DNA of 43,579 nt. It comes from Bacteroidales bacterium Bact_19 (GTDB lineage Bacteria; Bacteroidota; Bacteroidia; Bacteroidales; ML635J-15). The translations under genes and the position numbers were made by a program. Positions within the stretch are counted from its first letter, which is position 1. Each line of letters begins with the position of its first letter. The stretch covers positions 1 through 43,579 of the forward strand of contig LUZK01000084.1 of the NCBI GenBank assembly GCA_001603595.1, given 5' to 3'. The notes under the pieces are model-generated. The model did not search any database. It worked only from the letters and a program-made list of their open reading frames with translations, and was not told the origin of the DNA. Below are positions 26,045 to 34,700 of this stretch, one piece after another.

Positions 26045-28105
26045 TTATTTTTTATTTGTTAATCTACTTTTTGCAATATTAAGGTTTTGAATAATACTTT
26101 GATTTTGTGGGTCTAAAGCTAAAGCTTTTTCAAAATATTCCAGGGCTTTAAGGTCATTATTTTCAATACCGTAGGTCATTCCGATATATTTATAAACTTC
26201 GGCATCTTCCTTAATTCGGGCAGCACTCAAAAGGTTTTCTCTTGCATTGTTATATTTACCTATATTTCCATAGCTCACTCCCAGCCTGAAAAGAATATCG
26301 AAATTATTAGGATTCAGATTTTTTGCTTTTTCATAATACACTATTGCGGAATCGGCGTTTGCAATTTTGGAAAAATAATACAGATTACCAATTTCAAAAT
26401 ATGATAAGAAATACTCTGGAGCAGCTTTAGAAAATTCTATCCAAACTGATTTTTCATATTCGGGTTCGTCAACATTATAACTTAAAATCCCGTAAGCATT
26501 GTTCCAAATATCTGCATTTAAAGGTGTTTCATTGAGGGCTTTGATGTAATATTCAAATAGTTTTTTATAATCCCCGTATAATTTATAATATGCATTGCCA
26601 AGTCTGATAAGAGGTTCGCTGTAGTACGGATAAATTTCAATGGCTTTTTCGAAAAAAGGAATTGCTTCTTTGAGATACTTATTTCGTAATACTGTATCTC
26701 CTGCAGATTCAGCATCTTCGGATAGTTTGTAAAGTTCGCTGGCATAGGAACTATTTCCCTTGGCAGAGTTCTTGCTTGTTTTTAAGTCATTTGCAAATAA
26801 AGTAAGGTTATTTTTCCATACTGTATTACGCGATATTGTTTTGATCGAGAATAGCAATAAAATTATAATCGAAATAAAATAAGCACTTTTTATGTAATTA
26901 CTTGGGTTTTTAATCACTGAAGGTAATTTTTCTGTTAATACGTAAGCAACAATAATGCAAAAGCCCAATAAAGAAACGTAAACAAATCTTTCGCTCATAA
27001 AAGCTCCGATATTGAAAAATATATTTGAGGTAATTGAAAGTGTTATAGCGTAGAATAATATACCGAAAGAAAAAATACTTTTTTTACGAAATCCGTAAAT
27101 AGCAATAAATCCTAAAACTGAGTAAATTATTAAACTCAAAATAACTCTCCAGTCGGTCCAATTTACTAAGGTAATATGATAAGGATAGTAATCCCATGTG
27201 AGAGGATGCGGGAAAAACAAAAGTTTTAAATAAATTAAAAGTGTGAGGAATATAGTTGCATATTTTTGTGATATTGTGGCATAAAGAAACGGGTTATTCA
27301 TTAGTTGAGTAGCTTCAATAGAAGTTTGATCTTTCAGAACAACTGAGCGAATAAAAAGATATAAAGCTGCTCCTATGAAAGCCGGAATTGAAGCTATAAT
27401 GATCTTTCCGGGTTTGACATTTCTGAAAAAATAAATGCTTATGGGTATTATGGCAATAAAAGTAATGCTTGTCTCTTTGGACATTGATCCTAAAAAGAGA
27501 AATATACATGAATTAATAAGCTCTATGCTTTTATTTTTATCAATATAATTTATAACTGAATTAAGAGCTGCAATTGAAAACAAAAAAGCTAAAATTTCGT
27601 CGCGGCTTTTTATGTTAGCAACAATTTCGGTATGCAGGGGGTGAGCCGCAAAAAGCAAAACAGAAATAAATGGAATATTTATCCATTTATGATTTGAAGG
27701 GTAATTCTTAAAAAGTTTGCAAAGAACATTATAAAGAATAAGTAAAGAAATACAATACAACAATATGTTAAAAAAATGGCTCAACCCCGGACTCCCTTTA
27801 AATGGGGCTTTAGCAGATAGATCCGTAGTTTCTTTACCAAAAAACTCGACTTCCAAAGCGAAAGTTATTAAAGATAGAGGTCTATATCTGCCACCTTCGA
27901 GTTCTTTGCTGTCTTTCCCGAACATTCCGGCAAAAGAATCGTATGCTAAAATGTCCGGAATTCCGTCAATTCCTTTTTGAACAAATTCATTTTTCCAGTA
28001 AGTGGCTTTGTCGTCGAGAGCGTACTTGTGCCCGATGGTATTGGCATACAATAAAAAAGCAAAAACAAATATTATTATTTTTTCAATATTTGATGGGAGC
28101 TTCAT
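26045..28105 (-). CDS. TMTC-like polytopic membrane protein with C-terminal TPRs, putative glycosyltransferase
   Basis: It has 686 residues from the ATG at 28105. The frame extends to 28333, but MKLPSNIEKIIIFVFAFLLYANTI is the natural start before the first membrane helix, and the extra 76 residues would run across the divergent rplY promoter. The first ~470 residues are polytopic. They include the acidic pair in YALDDKATYW, GGRYRPLSLITFALE and AAHPLHTEIVANIKSRDE, all typical of the TMTC/PMT-like GT-C group. The C-terminal ~210 residues contain about four to six TPRs (for example AIEIYPYYSEPLIRLGNAYY). By family, a protein O-glycosyltransferase is plausible, but the substrate is unknown. TATTTTTC at 28122-28129 (minus strand) is a one-mismatch -7 element. 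Confidence 0.8.
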   Translation of the reverse strand: MKLPSNIEKIIIFVFAFLLYANTIGHKYALDDKATYWKNEFVQKGIDGIPDILAYDSFAGMFGKDSKELEGGRYRPLSLITFALEVEFFGKETTDLSAKAPFKGSPGLSHFFNILLYCISLLILYNVLCKLFKNYPSNHKWINIPFISVLLFAAHPLHTEIVANIKSRDEILAFLFSIAALNSVINYIDKNKSIELINSCIFLFLGSMSKETSITFIAIIPISIYFFRNVKPGKIIIASIPAFIGAALYLFIRSVVLKDQTSIEATQLMNNPFLYATISQKYATIFLTLLIYLKLLFFPHPLTWDYYPYHITLVNWTDWRVILSLIIYSVLGFIAIYGFRKKSIFSFGILFYAITLSITSNIFFNIGAFMSERFVYVSLLGFCIIVAYVLTEKLPSVIKNPSNYIKSAYFISIIILLLFSIKTISRNTVWKNNLTLFANDLKTSKNSAKGNSSYASELYKLSEDAESAGDTVLRNKYLKEAIPFFEKAIEIYPYYSEPLIRLGNAYYKLYGDYKKLFEYYIKALNETPLNADIWNNAYGILSYNVDEPEYEKSVWIEFSKAAPEYFLSYFEIGNLYYFSKIANADSAIVYYEKAKNLNPNNFDILFRLGVSYGNIGKYNNARENLLSAARIKEDAEVYKYIGMTYGIENNDLKALEYFEKALALDPQNQSIIQNLNIAKSRLTNKK

Positions 28106-28172
28106 AAATTGAAATTTTTGCGAAAAATAATAAAATGATTTTAAAAACTTGAAAATTAAAGAAAAGATAATT

Positions 28173-28202
28173 TTGAAAATAGGAAAGAATTTAATAATTT
28201 TG
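28173..28202 (+). promoter_or_regulatory. Candidate promoter of the rplY-pth-psd operon
   Basis: A TTG at 28173-28175 and TAATTTTG at 28195-28202 are separated by 19 bases, matching both elements of the Bacteroidota promoter consensus (TTG, 19-21 bases, TAnnTTTG). Initiation about 7 bases downstream would leave a leader of about 65 bases before rplY. Confidence 0.65.
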
Positions 28203-28229
28203 CGGGCTGAATGTCGAACGTGTGATGGG

Positions 28230-28248
28230 GCTTCCGAAGTTTCGGAGC
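28230..28248 (+). promoter_or_regulatory. Hairpin in the rplY 5' leader
   Basis: GCTTCCGAAGTTTCGGAGC can fold as a 7-bp stem (GCT and CCGA paired with TCGG and AGC) with one bulged T and an AGTT loop. It lies between the predicted transcription start and the rplY start codon. There is no T run after it, so it is not a terminator. It could be a ribosomal-protein leader structure, but this is inference. Confidence 0.4.
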
Positions 28249-28275
28249 TTAGTAGCACAAAAAAAATTATTAAGT

Positions 28276-28851
28276 ATGAAACATTTTGAATTGATTGTTG
28301 AATTAAGAGAAGATTTAGGAAAAAAAGCCTCACAAAAGTTGAGAAAAGAAAACAAAATTCCGTGTGTATTATACGGTAATGGCGAAAACTTACATTTTTT
28401 CGTAACCGAAAATGCAGTAAGAAAACTTGTTTACACTCCGGAAGTTATGTTTGTAGATTTAAGAATTGGAGATAGCATGAAATATGCTGTTTTAAAACAA
28501 ATCCAGTTTCATCCGGTAAGTGATAAAATTATTCACATTGATTTTCAGGAAATTACAGAATCAAAGCCTGTTTCAATTCATATTCCGTTAAAAATAACAG
28601 GAAATTCTCCCGGTGTGAGGGCAGGTGGTAAGCTCAAACAAAACATGCGTATGATTGGTGTTAAAGGTTTAATGAAAGATATCCCCGATTTTTACACTGT
28701 TAGCATAGATGAATTGAAAATAGGAGATTCGATAAAAATTAAGGATTTGCAATCAGAAACTCTGGAATTCACCGATAACAAAAACAGCTTTGTGGTATCG
28801 GTATTGGCAACAAGAGGAGCTTCAGCTGCCGGTCAAGATGCAACTGAATAA
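28276..28851 (+). CDS. rplY: Large ribosomal subunit protein bL25 (CTC-type, long form)
   Basis: Ribosomal protein that binds 5S rRNA. It has 191 residues from the ATG at 28276 (MKHFELIVELREDLGKKASQ). A longer frame from 28222 is open but has no family support, and its first codons form the leader hairpin. The N-terminal ~95 residues are the L25 domain (KKASQKLRKENKIPCVLYGNG), followed by the TL5/CTC C-terminal domain (VSIHIPLKITGNSPGVRAGGKL). This long form is usual in Bacteroidota. It is followed 17 bases later by pth, a common pairing. Confidence 0.95.
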   Translation: MKHFELIVELREDLGKKASQKLRKENKIPCVLYGNGENLHFFVTENAVRKLVYTPEVMFVDLRIGDSMKYAVLKQIQFHPVSDKIIHIDFQEITESKPVSIHIPLKITGNSPGVRAGGKLKQNMRMIGVKGLMKDIPDFYTVSIDELKIGDSIKIKDLQSETLEFTDNKNSFVVSVLATRGASAAGQDATE

Positions 28852-28868
28852 TATCCTTTAATAATTTT

Positions 28869-29432
28869 ATGAAATATCTTATAGTAGGATTAGGAAATCC
28901 CGGCGAAAAATATAAAAATACACGACATAACATAGGATACAAAGTGCTGGACTTTCTTGCTGAAAGTGCCGGCATTTCTTTTTCTGATAAACGTTATGCC
29001 TATGTTTCAGAGATGAAGCATAAAGGCAAAACTTTAATTCTTGTAAAACCAACTACATACATGAATTTGAGTGGTAAGGCTGTAAATTACTATTTACAAG
29101 CAGAAAAAATTCCCATTGAGAATTTAATGGTAGTTGTGGATGATATATCTCTCGAAATTGGGAAAATTCGCATCAAAGCAAAAGGAAGTAGCGGTGGACA
29201 TAACGGACTACAAAATATTCAGGATATACTTGGAACCGTAAATTATAATCGTCTGAGATTTGGTATCGGCAATAATTTTTATCAAGGCGGACAGGTAGAT
29301 TATGTTTTAGGAGAATGGACAGATGATGAGCTAAAAATTTTGCCCGAGAGAATAGTGATGGCTGCAGAGGCAATTAAAAGTTTTCCCCTTATCGGAATTG
29401 ACCGTACAATGAATTTTTATAATAACAAGTAA
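28869..29432 (+). CDS. pth: Peptidyl-tRNA hydrolase
   Basis: Frees tRNA from peptidyl-tRNA dropped off ribosomes. It has 187 residues. The N-terminal motif MKYLIVGLGNPGEKYKNTRHNIGY contains N10 and the catalytic H20. YMNLSG near 64-69, the aspartate in VVVDDISLEIGKIR near 88-101, and GSSGGHNGLQNI near 107-118 complete the active-site set. The stop codon TAA shares its last base with the ATG of the next gene, so psd is translationally coupled. Confidence 0.97.
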   Translation: MKYLIVGLGNPGEKYKNTRHNIGYKVLDFLAESAGISFSDKRYAYVSEMKHKGKTLILVKPTTYMNLSGKAVNYYLQAEKIPIENLMVVVDDISLEIGKIRIKAKGSSGGHNGLQNIQDILGTVNYNRLRFGIGNNFYQGGQVDYVLGEWTDDELKILPERIVMAAEAIKSFPLIGIDRTMNFYNNK

Positions 29433-30232
29433 TGCCACAAAAACAAAATTATAGAAATTTTGCTTCCAGAATTGCCGGTTATATTTCGAATGTTAAGAGG
29501 CCTCGGTTTTTTGTGAAGTTTTTGATTGCATTATTTCGACTTTTTTATCGCATAAAACTCGATGAATACATTGTTTCCGAAGGGGGGTTCGTGAGTTTTA
29601 ATGATTTCTTTACTCGAAAAATAAAAACGCAGTGCAGACCTTTAAGTGATGCAAAAATAATTTTTCCTGTTGATGGTAAGATTGTTGATTATGGGATTAT
29701 TGATAATGAGAAAAAGATTTTTGTAAAACATAAATTTTATTATTTGGAGGATTTGATATCTGATAGTCATCATCTTAATTATAAATCATATATAATACTT
29801 TATTTGTCTCCGCGGAATTATCATAGGGTTCATTCTCCGTTTAAGTGCAAGATTAAAAACGTTAGTTATTTTCCCGGAACTCTTTTTTCTGTAAGGAACA
29901 AAACTATAATGAAGCGTGATAGCGTGTTTTGTCGCAACGAGAGAATTGTAATTAATGGGGTATCCGAAAACGGTAATTTTTGTTTAGTGATGGTAGGTGC
30001 AATAATTGTTGGTAAAATAAAATTATCTTTCGACGATGAAATTCAAACTAACATAAAAAAGGGTAGCCATGTACAAAAAAACTACAATTCCGAGATAGTA
30101 ATAGATAAAGGAGAGGAACTGGGACTTTTTGAATTGGGTTCGACAGTAATTTTATTGATGGAGGATGATTCGTTAAATAAAGTTGTGAAATCGAAAAATT
30201 CTGAAATCAAAATGGGCGAAGCGATTATTTGA
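29432..30232 (+). CDS. psd: Phosphatidylserine decarboxylase proenzyme
   Basis: Converts phosphatidylserine to phosphatidylethanolamine at the membrane. It has 266 residues. The type I layout is visible: FVSFNDFFTRKIKTQCRPL at about 53-71, the aspartate of FPVDGKI (D81), LSPRNYHRVHSP (H131/H134) and the self-cleavage motif LGST at 235-238, where S237 becomes the pyruvoyl group. The small alpha chain would be about 30 residues, as usual. It is the last gene of the rplY-pth-psd unit, and the accessory island begins after its stop. Confidence 0.92.
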   Translation: MPQKQNYRNFASRIAGYISNVKRPRFFVKFLIALFRLFYRIKLDEYIVSEGGFVSFNDFFTRKIKTQCRPLSDAKIIFPVDGKIVDYGIIDNEKKIFVKHKFYYLEDLISDSHHLNYKSYIILYLSPRNYHRVHSPFKCKIKNVSYFPGTLFSVRNKTIMKRDSVFCRNERIVINGVSENGNFCLVMVGAIIVGKIKLSFDDEIQTNIKKGSHVQKNYNSEIVIDKGEELGLFELGSTVILLMEDDSLNKVVKSKNSEIKMGEAII

Positions 30233-30281
30233 AAATTTTGAAGCCATTTAGTTTTTCTGTAATAATATTTTATGTTTTTTT

Positions 30282-30331
30282 CTCTGTGATGAGTTGTTTT
30301 TTTTACACCGATGGCACAGAGTTGCACAGAG
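30282..30331. repeat. CTCTGTG / CACAGAG inverted repeat, possible interspersed element
   Basis: CTCTGTG at 30282-30288 is complementary to two copies of CACAGAG at 30315-30321 and 30325-30331. It lies 50-100 bases past the psd stop. Similar CACAGAG-rich intergenic pieces are familiar from several bacterial genomes, but I cannot tell whether this one is repeated in this genome. It may also act as a weak stem-loop at the end of the psd message. Confidence 0.4.
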
Positions 30332-30343
30332 GTTATTAGTTGA

Positions 30344-30403
30344 TTATTTCTCTTCCGTTAGTTCAAGCAATCCATAAGTCCAATTATCCTGCCAATCTGT
30401 AAC
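30344..30403 (-). pseudogene. Possible short remnant of a second restriction-type gene 3' end
   Basis: Read on the minus strand, this is open between a TGA and a TAA and encodes VTDWQDNWTYGLLELTEEK. Its ending, YGLLELTEEK, resembles the YSLYELTEEE end of the methyltransferase at 31575-35042 and of its truncated copy at 30706-30903. With fewer than 20 codons this could be coincidence, but it lies in line with the other tail copies on the same strand. Confidence 0.25.
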
Positions 30404-30460
30404 TCATGTACCTAAAATTATGATAACTTAAATGACAATTTTTATTTATTAAGAAAATTT

Positions 30461-30661
30461 TTTTATCCGATTTATGTCAATATATATAGTTGTTATTCAA
30501 GTGATTAAGTGTTCTTATTGTTTTTTGTCAATAAAAATGGCTTGTTTTTACCCCCGATTTCTGTCAATAAAAGTGTTTGATATTCAATGTTTTTAGATTC
30601 TTTTTATTTTTTTTTGTCAATAAAAATAGAACTTTTTTACCCCCGATTTCTGTCAATAAAA
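30461..30661. repeat. Tandem repeat of about 89 bp, two good copies and one degenerate partial copy
   Basis: Two 50-base units, 30523-30572 and 30612-30661, are nearly identical at both ends and differ mainly in the middle. Each opens with TTTTGTCAATAAAAAT and closes with CCCCCGATTTCTGTCAATAAAA. They are 89 bases apart with AT-rich spacers between them. A degenerate closing half lies 87 bases earlier (about 30461-30485, CCGATTTATGTCAATA). The core TGTCAAT (TTGACA on the other strand) therefore occurs five times, at 30475, 30526, 30562, 30615 and 30651. The spacing is too irregular for a CRISPR array and no cas genes are present. Confidence 0.8.
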
Positions 30662-30705
30662 TATTTACGGAAATGATTTTTTTCAAAATGCTCATTTCCC
30701 ATTTT

Positions 30706-30903
30706 TTATTCTCCTTCTATTATTTTTACCTCCTCCTCCGTTAATTCATACAGCGAATATACTAAATTATTTATTTCTTTTTCTAATTGGCTCGTATCTG
30801 CTTGGGGATTGGATTTTTTTGCTGACAAAATTTTATCTACTAATTCCTCTATTTGTGTAACTATGGGCTGGTTGGAGGAGGTGATGGAAAGAGAATTATA
30901 GAA
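30706..30903 (-). pseudogene. Truncated second copy of the methyltransferase 3' end
   Basis: Encodes a 65-codon tail (NSLSITSSNQPIVTQIEELV ... SLYELTEEEVKIIEGE) homologous to the C-terminus of the methyltransferase at 31575-35042. The last ~130 bases and the first bases past the stop (30692-30825) are almost identical to 31561-31694. Toward the gene's interior the two copies diverge (SITSSNQPIVTQ here versus PITASNQGIVKQ). There is no start and no methyltransferase body. It is in frame with the four-helix-bundle gene directly before it, separated only by that gene's TAA, so it may be the remains of a second, different methyltransferase allele. Confidence 0.85.
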
Positions 30904-31473
30904 TTATTTTTTATTACTTCTATTATCCTTTCTTAATTTATACATCCTTTCTGTAAATCCACCTTCTTTCAAAAAAATTTCTTCAAGTTTTCTTTTTTGT
31001 TGGTCAAGTAAATAATTTGTTTGGTGTATAATGCAAATGATGGTATTTGCTGCTACTTCTTCAGGTGAGTTTTCTATATAGGTCTCATATGACATATATG
31101 ACTTATTTTCTTCCTTTCCTATCTTTCTAATCTCTAAAACTTTTGGATCATTTTTATCCCAGAGTTTTAAATTTCTTTGCCTTAAAAAATCCTCATAGTC
31201 TTGTAATAACTCTTCGAGGCTAGCCCTGGCAATGCCAATAAGTTTAAGCTCTATTTTCTTTGAAGTGCCAGAGGCCATGCTACCCTCTACTATATTCTGT
31301 TTACCACTCCTGGCAGCCTGAACCATCTGGTCAAAAGTTCTTGAACGCTTGTCTATAAAACGTTCACAAAACCTTACTGTGGCATCATAAACAATCTCTG
31401 ACATTTGATACGACATTAGTTTTCGGTAACCACCATGTGGTGGAATGAGGTTGTTATTTGCTTTATCGGACAT
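30904..31473 (-). CDS. Four-helix-bundle protein with 'suffix' domain (23S rRNA intervening-sequence-protein-like)
   Basis: It has 189 residues. The start MSDKANNNLIPPHGGYRKLMSYQMSEIVYDATVRF leads into a bundle with SRTFDQMVQAARSGKQNIVEGS and a third and fourth helix (GIARASLEELLQDYEDFL, then NTIICIIHQTNYLLDQQKRKL). This matches the S23/IVS four-helix family with the C-terminal suffix variant, which is often met beside restriction-modification genes and other variable loci. Its molecular function is unknown. It lies about 100 bases after the methyltransferase stop and is flanked on both sides by copies of that gene's 3' end, which marks it as an inserted or recombined cassette. No -7 motif is seen before it, so read-through from the methyltransferase is likely. 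Confidence 0.88.
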   Translation of the reverse strand: MSDKANNNLIPPHGGYRKLMSYQMSEIVYDATVRFCERFIDKRSRTFDQMVQAARSGKQNIVEGSMASGTSKKIELKLIGIARASLEELLQDYEDFLRQRNLKLWDKNDPKVLEIRKIGKEENKSYMSYETYIENSPEEVAANTIICIIHQTNYLLDQQKRKLEEIFLKEGGFTERMYKLRKDNRSNKK

Positions 31474-31560
31474 AACTAATAGTTCATATTGTTATTTATG
31501 CCGTTTATTAATTCTACCAGTTTGACCATCGATTCTTTTTATTCATCATCTGTAAATTGT

Positions 31561-31755
31561 TCATTTCCCATTTTTTATTCTCCTTCTATTATTTTTATCT
31601 CCTCCTCCGTTAATTCATACAGCGAATATACTAAATTATTTATTTCTTTTTCTAATTGGCTCGTATCTGCTTGGGGATTGGATTTTTTTGCCGATAAAAT
31701 TTTATCTACCAATTCCTCGATTTGCTTTACAATGCCCTGATTGGATGCGGTGATG
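31561..31755. repeat. Direct repeat, intact-gene copy of the duplicated methyltransferase tail
   Basis: This segment is repeated at 30692-30885 in the same orientation. I see one mismatch in roughly the first 130 bases and then rising divergence. After each methyltransferase stop a tiny frame begins with MGNE(H/Q)F: 31571 to 31539 here and 30702 to 30637 in the other copy. The original duplication therefore reached past the gene end. The two copies flank the four-helix-bundle gene. Confidence 0.9.
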
Positions 31756-34700
31756 GGGGGAAGAGGGATTTCTTTAACCGTATCTTTTGTCAATGAAAGC
31801 CCTTTTGTTCCTAAATTTGAACTCTTATTTCTTATAAACCATTGCGATACTTTTGAATTTAAAAGAGAATTTATTAAAAAGGGCTTATTTGTTATGATCA
31901 TAAAACATGTTTTTTGTAAATACATGTCAGATAGAACAATAACAGTATTGAGGGATTGATCTGTTTCAGCCCACACCACCTTCTCCTTCTCAAATTCGGG
32001 GTAGTAGGCAATTTGGTCTTGAGTTTCAAACCATTTATTACCCGTTTTTTTGCGTGCATCAAATCCTAATTCTGGATATTTTTTCCCTGATTGCTCTAAC
32101 TGTCTTATATCAAAATTATCAAGGAAATATTTTTTTATAGCAGGATAATCATCAATATTTAGATGCAATGCCGGAAAAGTTCCTATCACCCACAGCCCAG
32201 CCCAATCGTAATAATACCGTTTAATATCTCTTCCTCGCAAAATGGGTTTAATAATGGCTTCGGTACGTTTTCGCTCGGATGCTGAGCTTGTCGAAGCATC
32301 ATCTTTACAATTTGCCAGTATCTCGTTTCGCTTTTCGGTGGTGATGATAAAGGCTTCATTAAGTCCGGTTAATACGCCACGATAGATTTTTACATCCCAC
32401 TCCTTTAAGGGTTTACCTATACTTTCAATCTTTTCTTTTAGCTTTTGTTCAGCACTACTCCCAATAAACCAGGCATCGTTGGTAAGTTTTTCTAAAATAA
32501 CGGCTTCCTTTTCTAAAACCTCCGAAATTGTTTTGTTTTTGTCGGTATAAGTTATGGCTTTTAATTGATTTTTGTTTTTTGCTTTTTGAATAAGCAGGAT
32601 ATTGGTATCGACCGTTGCACTTTCAAATATACCGGGTCCAAGGTCAATAAGGAGAAGTGGATTCTGATTTATAAAGAACTGGCGGAGTTTTTCGCCATAG
32701 CCTGCTCGCATCCATTTGTTGGAAGTGATATAACAAAGCGTGCCATTTTCTTTTATAAGTTCTATGCCTTTTTCATAAAATAGGGTGTAAATATCGCCTG
32801 TGCGAGCAAAGGTTTGAAAATTTTTTGATTCATACATCTTTGCAAGTTTGCCTCCATCTTTTTGTAGCTGAATATACGGCGGATTGCCAATCACGATATC
32901 AAACCCTCGCTTATTATTGTCAGGTATTAAATAGGGGTTGAGCACTTCGGGGAAGTCGAGTTTCCAGTCGAAGTGGTTAAAGTGTTCATCGGGATGTTGA
33001 AGCATTTGTTTCAATTTGCTAATAAGTTTATCAAAACCTGCAATTTGCAATTCCCGTTCGGTGTTGTGTTTTATATCGGCAGCCGTTGGCATAAATCCAC
33101 CTTTTTGGGGTGTTTTATCAATATATGCCAATTTGTTGTAAGAAAGCTGGTTAATCAGCAATTCAATTTTCAGGTTGCGGATTTCTGCCTGTAATTTTTT
33201 CTTGTTCGTGTTGTTGGGGCTAAAGTAGTTCTTTTGCTTGTCGGCAACTTCTACCAGCAAACGCTGCACATTCTTTACATATTCATCGGCTTTGCCTACA
33301 CTTTGTTTGCGTTCCCAGTCAATCTCTACAATTTCGTCATCAAACTTGCTTATCAAGCTATCGCCCACCACAATTTTATAATCGAGGTTAGGCAGGGCTC
33401 TGGGTTTTTCTTCGTCCACCACCAAACTAAGCCAGAATCGCAGGCGGGCAATATCCACCGCACCTTTTTCAATGTCCACCCCGTAAATAGAGTTCTGTAT
33501 AATGTTCAGTTTGGTTTCGGCAGGGTTCCATTGCTTGCCGGTTTCGTAAGCAATGAGTTCTTTGATGCTGAAAATTTCTTGCAATAAGCCCATGGGAAAA
33601 GCACCGGAGCCGATGGCTGGGTCGCAGATTTTTACACGATCAAGGGCTTTTTCCACTTCGGCAATTTCGGGTTTTAAAATATTATCAACCACTTTATTTT
33701 TAAGCAACTGATTTATAGCTTCCCGTTTGGCAACTTCGGAGTTAATCTGCAAAGTGTTACACAGGTATTCCGATAAACTTTCCTGACACATATAGTGGAC
33801 AATTTCTTTTGGTGTGTAAAAAGCACCTTTATCTTTGTTGTCTTCGAGGAGGTTCTCAAAAATATGCCCAAGCATTTCGGGGTCAACGGCAACGGTGTGG
33901 TCATCGGGGCTATCTTCGTAAACGGTAAAATTGAAAGCATCTAAAAAATCAAGAAAGCCACGGGCGTTATTTTTGTTTTTTTCGGTAAGAGGAAAATCTT
34001 CAAAATCGGGGTTATGAAAAAGCTTTGCAGGAAAAGTCAGCAACTGTTCGTCAAACTCTTCTTTGTCGAATAATCCACCATTCAGGTAAGGAACTTTTAC
34101 CGTTTTCCCATCGGGCATTTTAAAATCATCGTTAGGTCTTTCCTTGTTTAATGTATCAAAGAAAAGCACCGTTAACCAGTTACTATAAAAAGCATCGTTG
34201 CCGCCCGATTGAAGAAATAGCTGTTTAATGAAATCAGTCATTCCATCGGTATATTGGGTATTGCTTGCACCTAACCAACCCTTTTTCTGAACGAAGTATA
34301 GAAATACAATACGTCCGAGCAGTTTTTTTACAAAATCGCGGATGGGTTTGCTGGCTTTATCCTTTTCCTGTTTTGTAGCACCTTCAGGAAATGTAATATT
34401 GAAAACGGATTTACGGTAATTGGACTCCTGCAGATAATCGCAAAAGTTTTGGTAATGCAGGGTGTATTCGTCAAAGAATGCTTTGCTGAGTTTTTCAACG
34501 GAGAAAGCATTGACAAGCGTTTGAAAAGTAATTTCCTTTTCGGTGCTTAGCGTTTCGAAGCGTTCAGCGGCAGTTTTACAGGTTTCCGAAGGGCCTAATA
34601 AAAACGTATATCGTTTGGCATTGGTGGTTTTTTCTTTTACGCCTTTTTCGGTAAGCACGCTGTCTTTGGCAACCAATGTAAGCCTCCATACATTTTTATT

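Noticed and set aside
26045-28105. Frameshift or pseudogene in the TMTC-like gene
   Set aside because: The frame is continuous through membrane and TPR parts with no internal stop, and the length is normal for the architecture.
28106-28333. N-terminal extension of the TMTC-like protein
   Set aside because: It would run antisense across the rplY promoter and start codon. The family-like N-terminus starts at 28105.
30461-30661. CRISPR array
   Set aside because: Only two good units with an 89-bp period, irregular TGTCAAT spacing (51, 36, 53, 36), AT-rich non-unique spacers and no cas genes.
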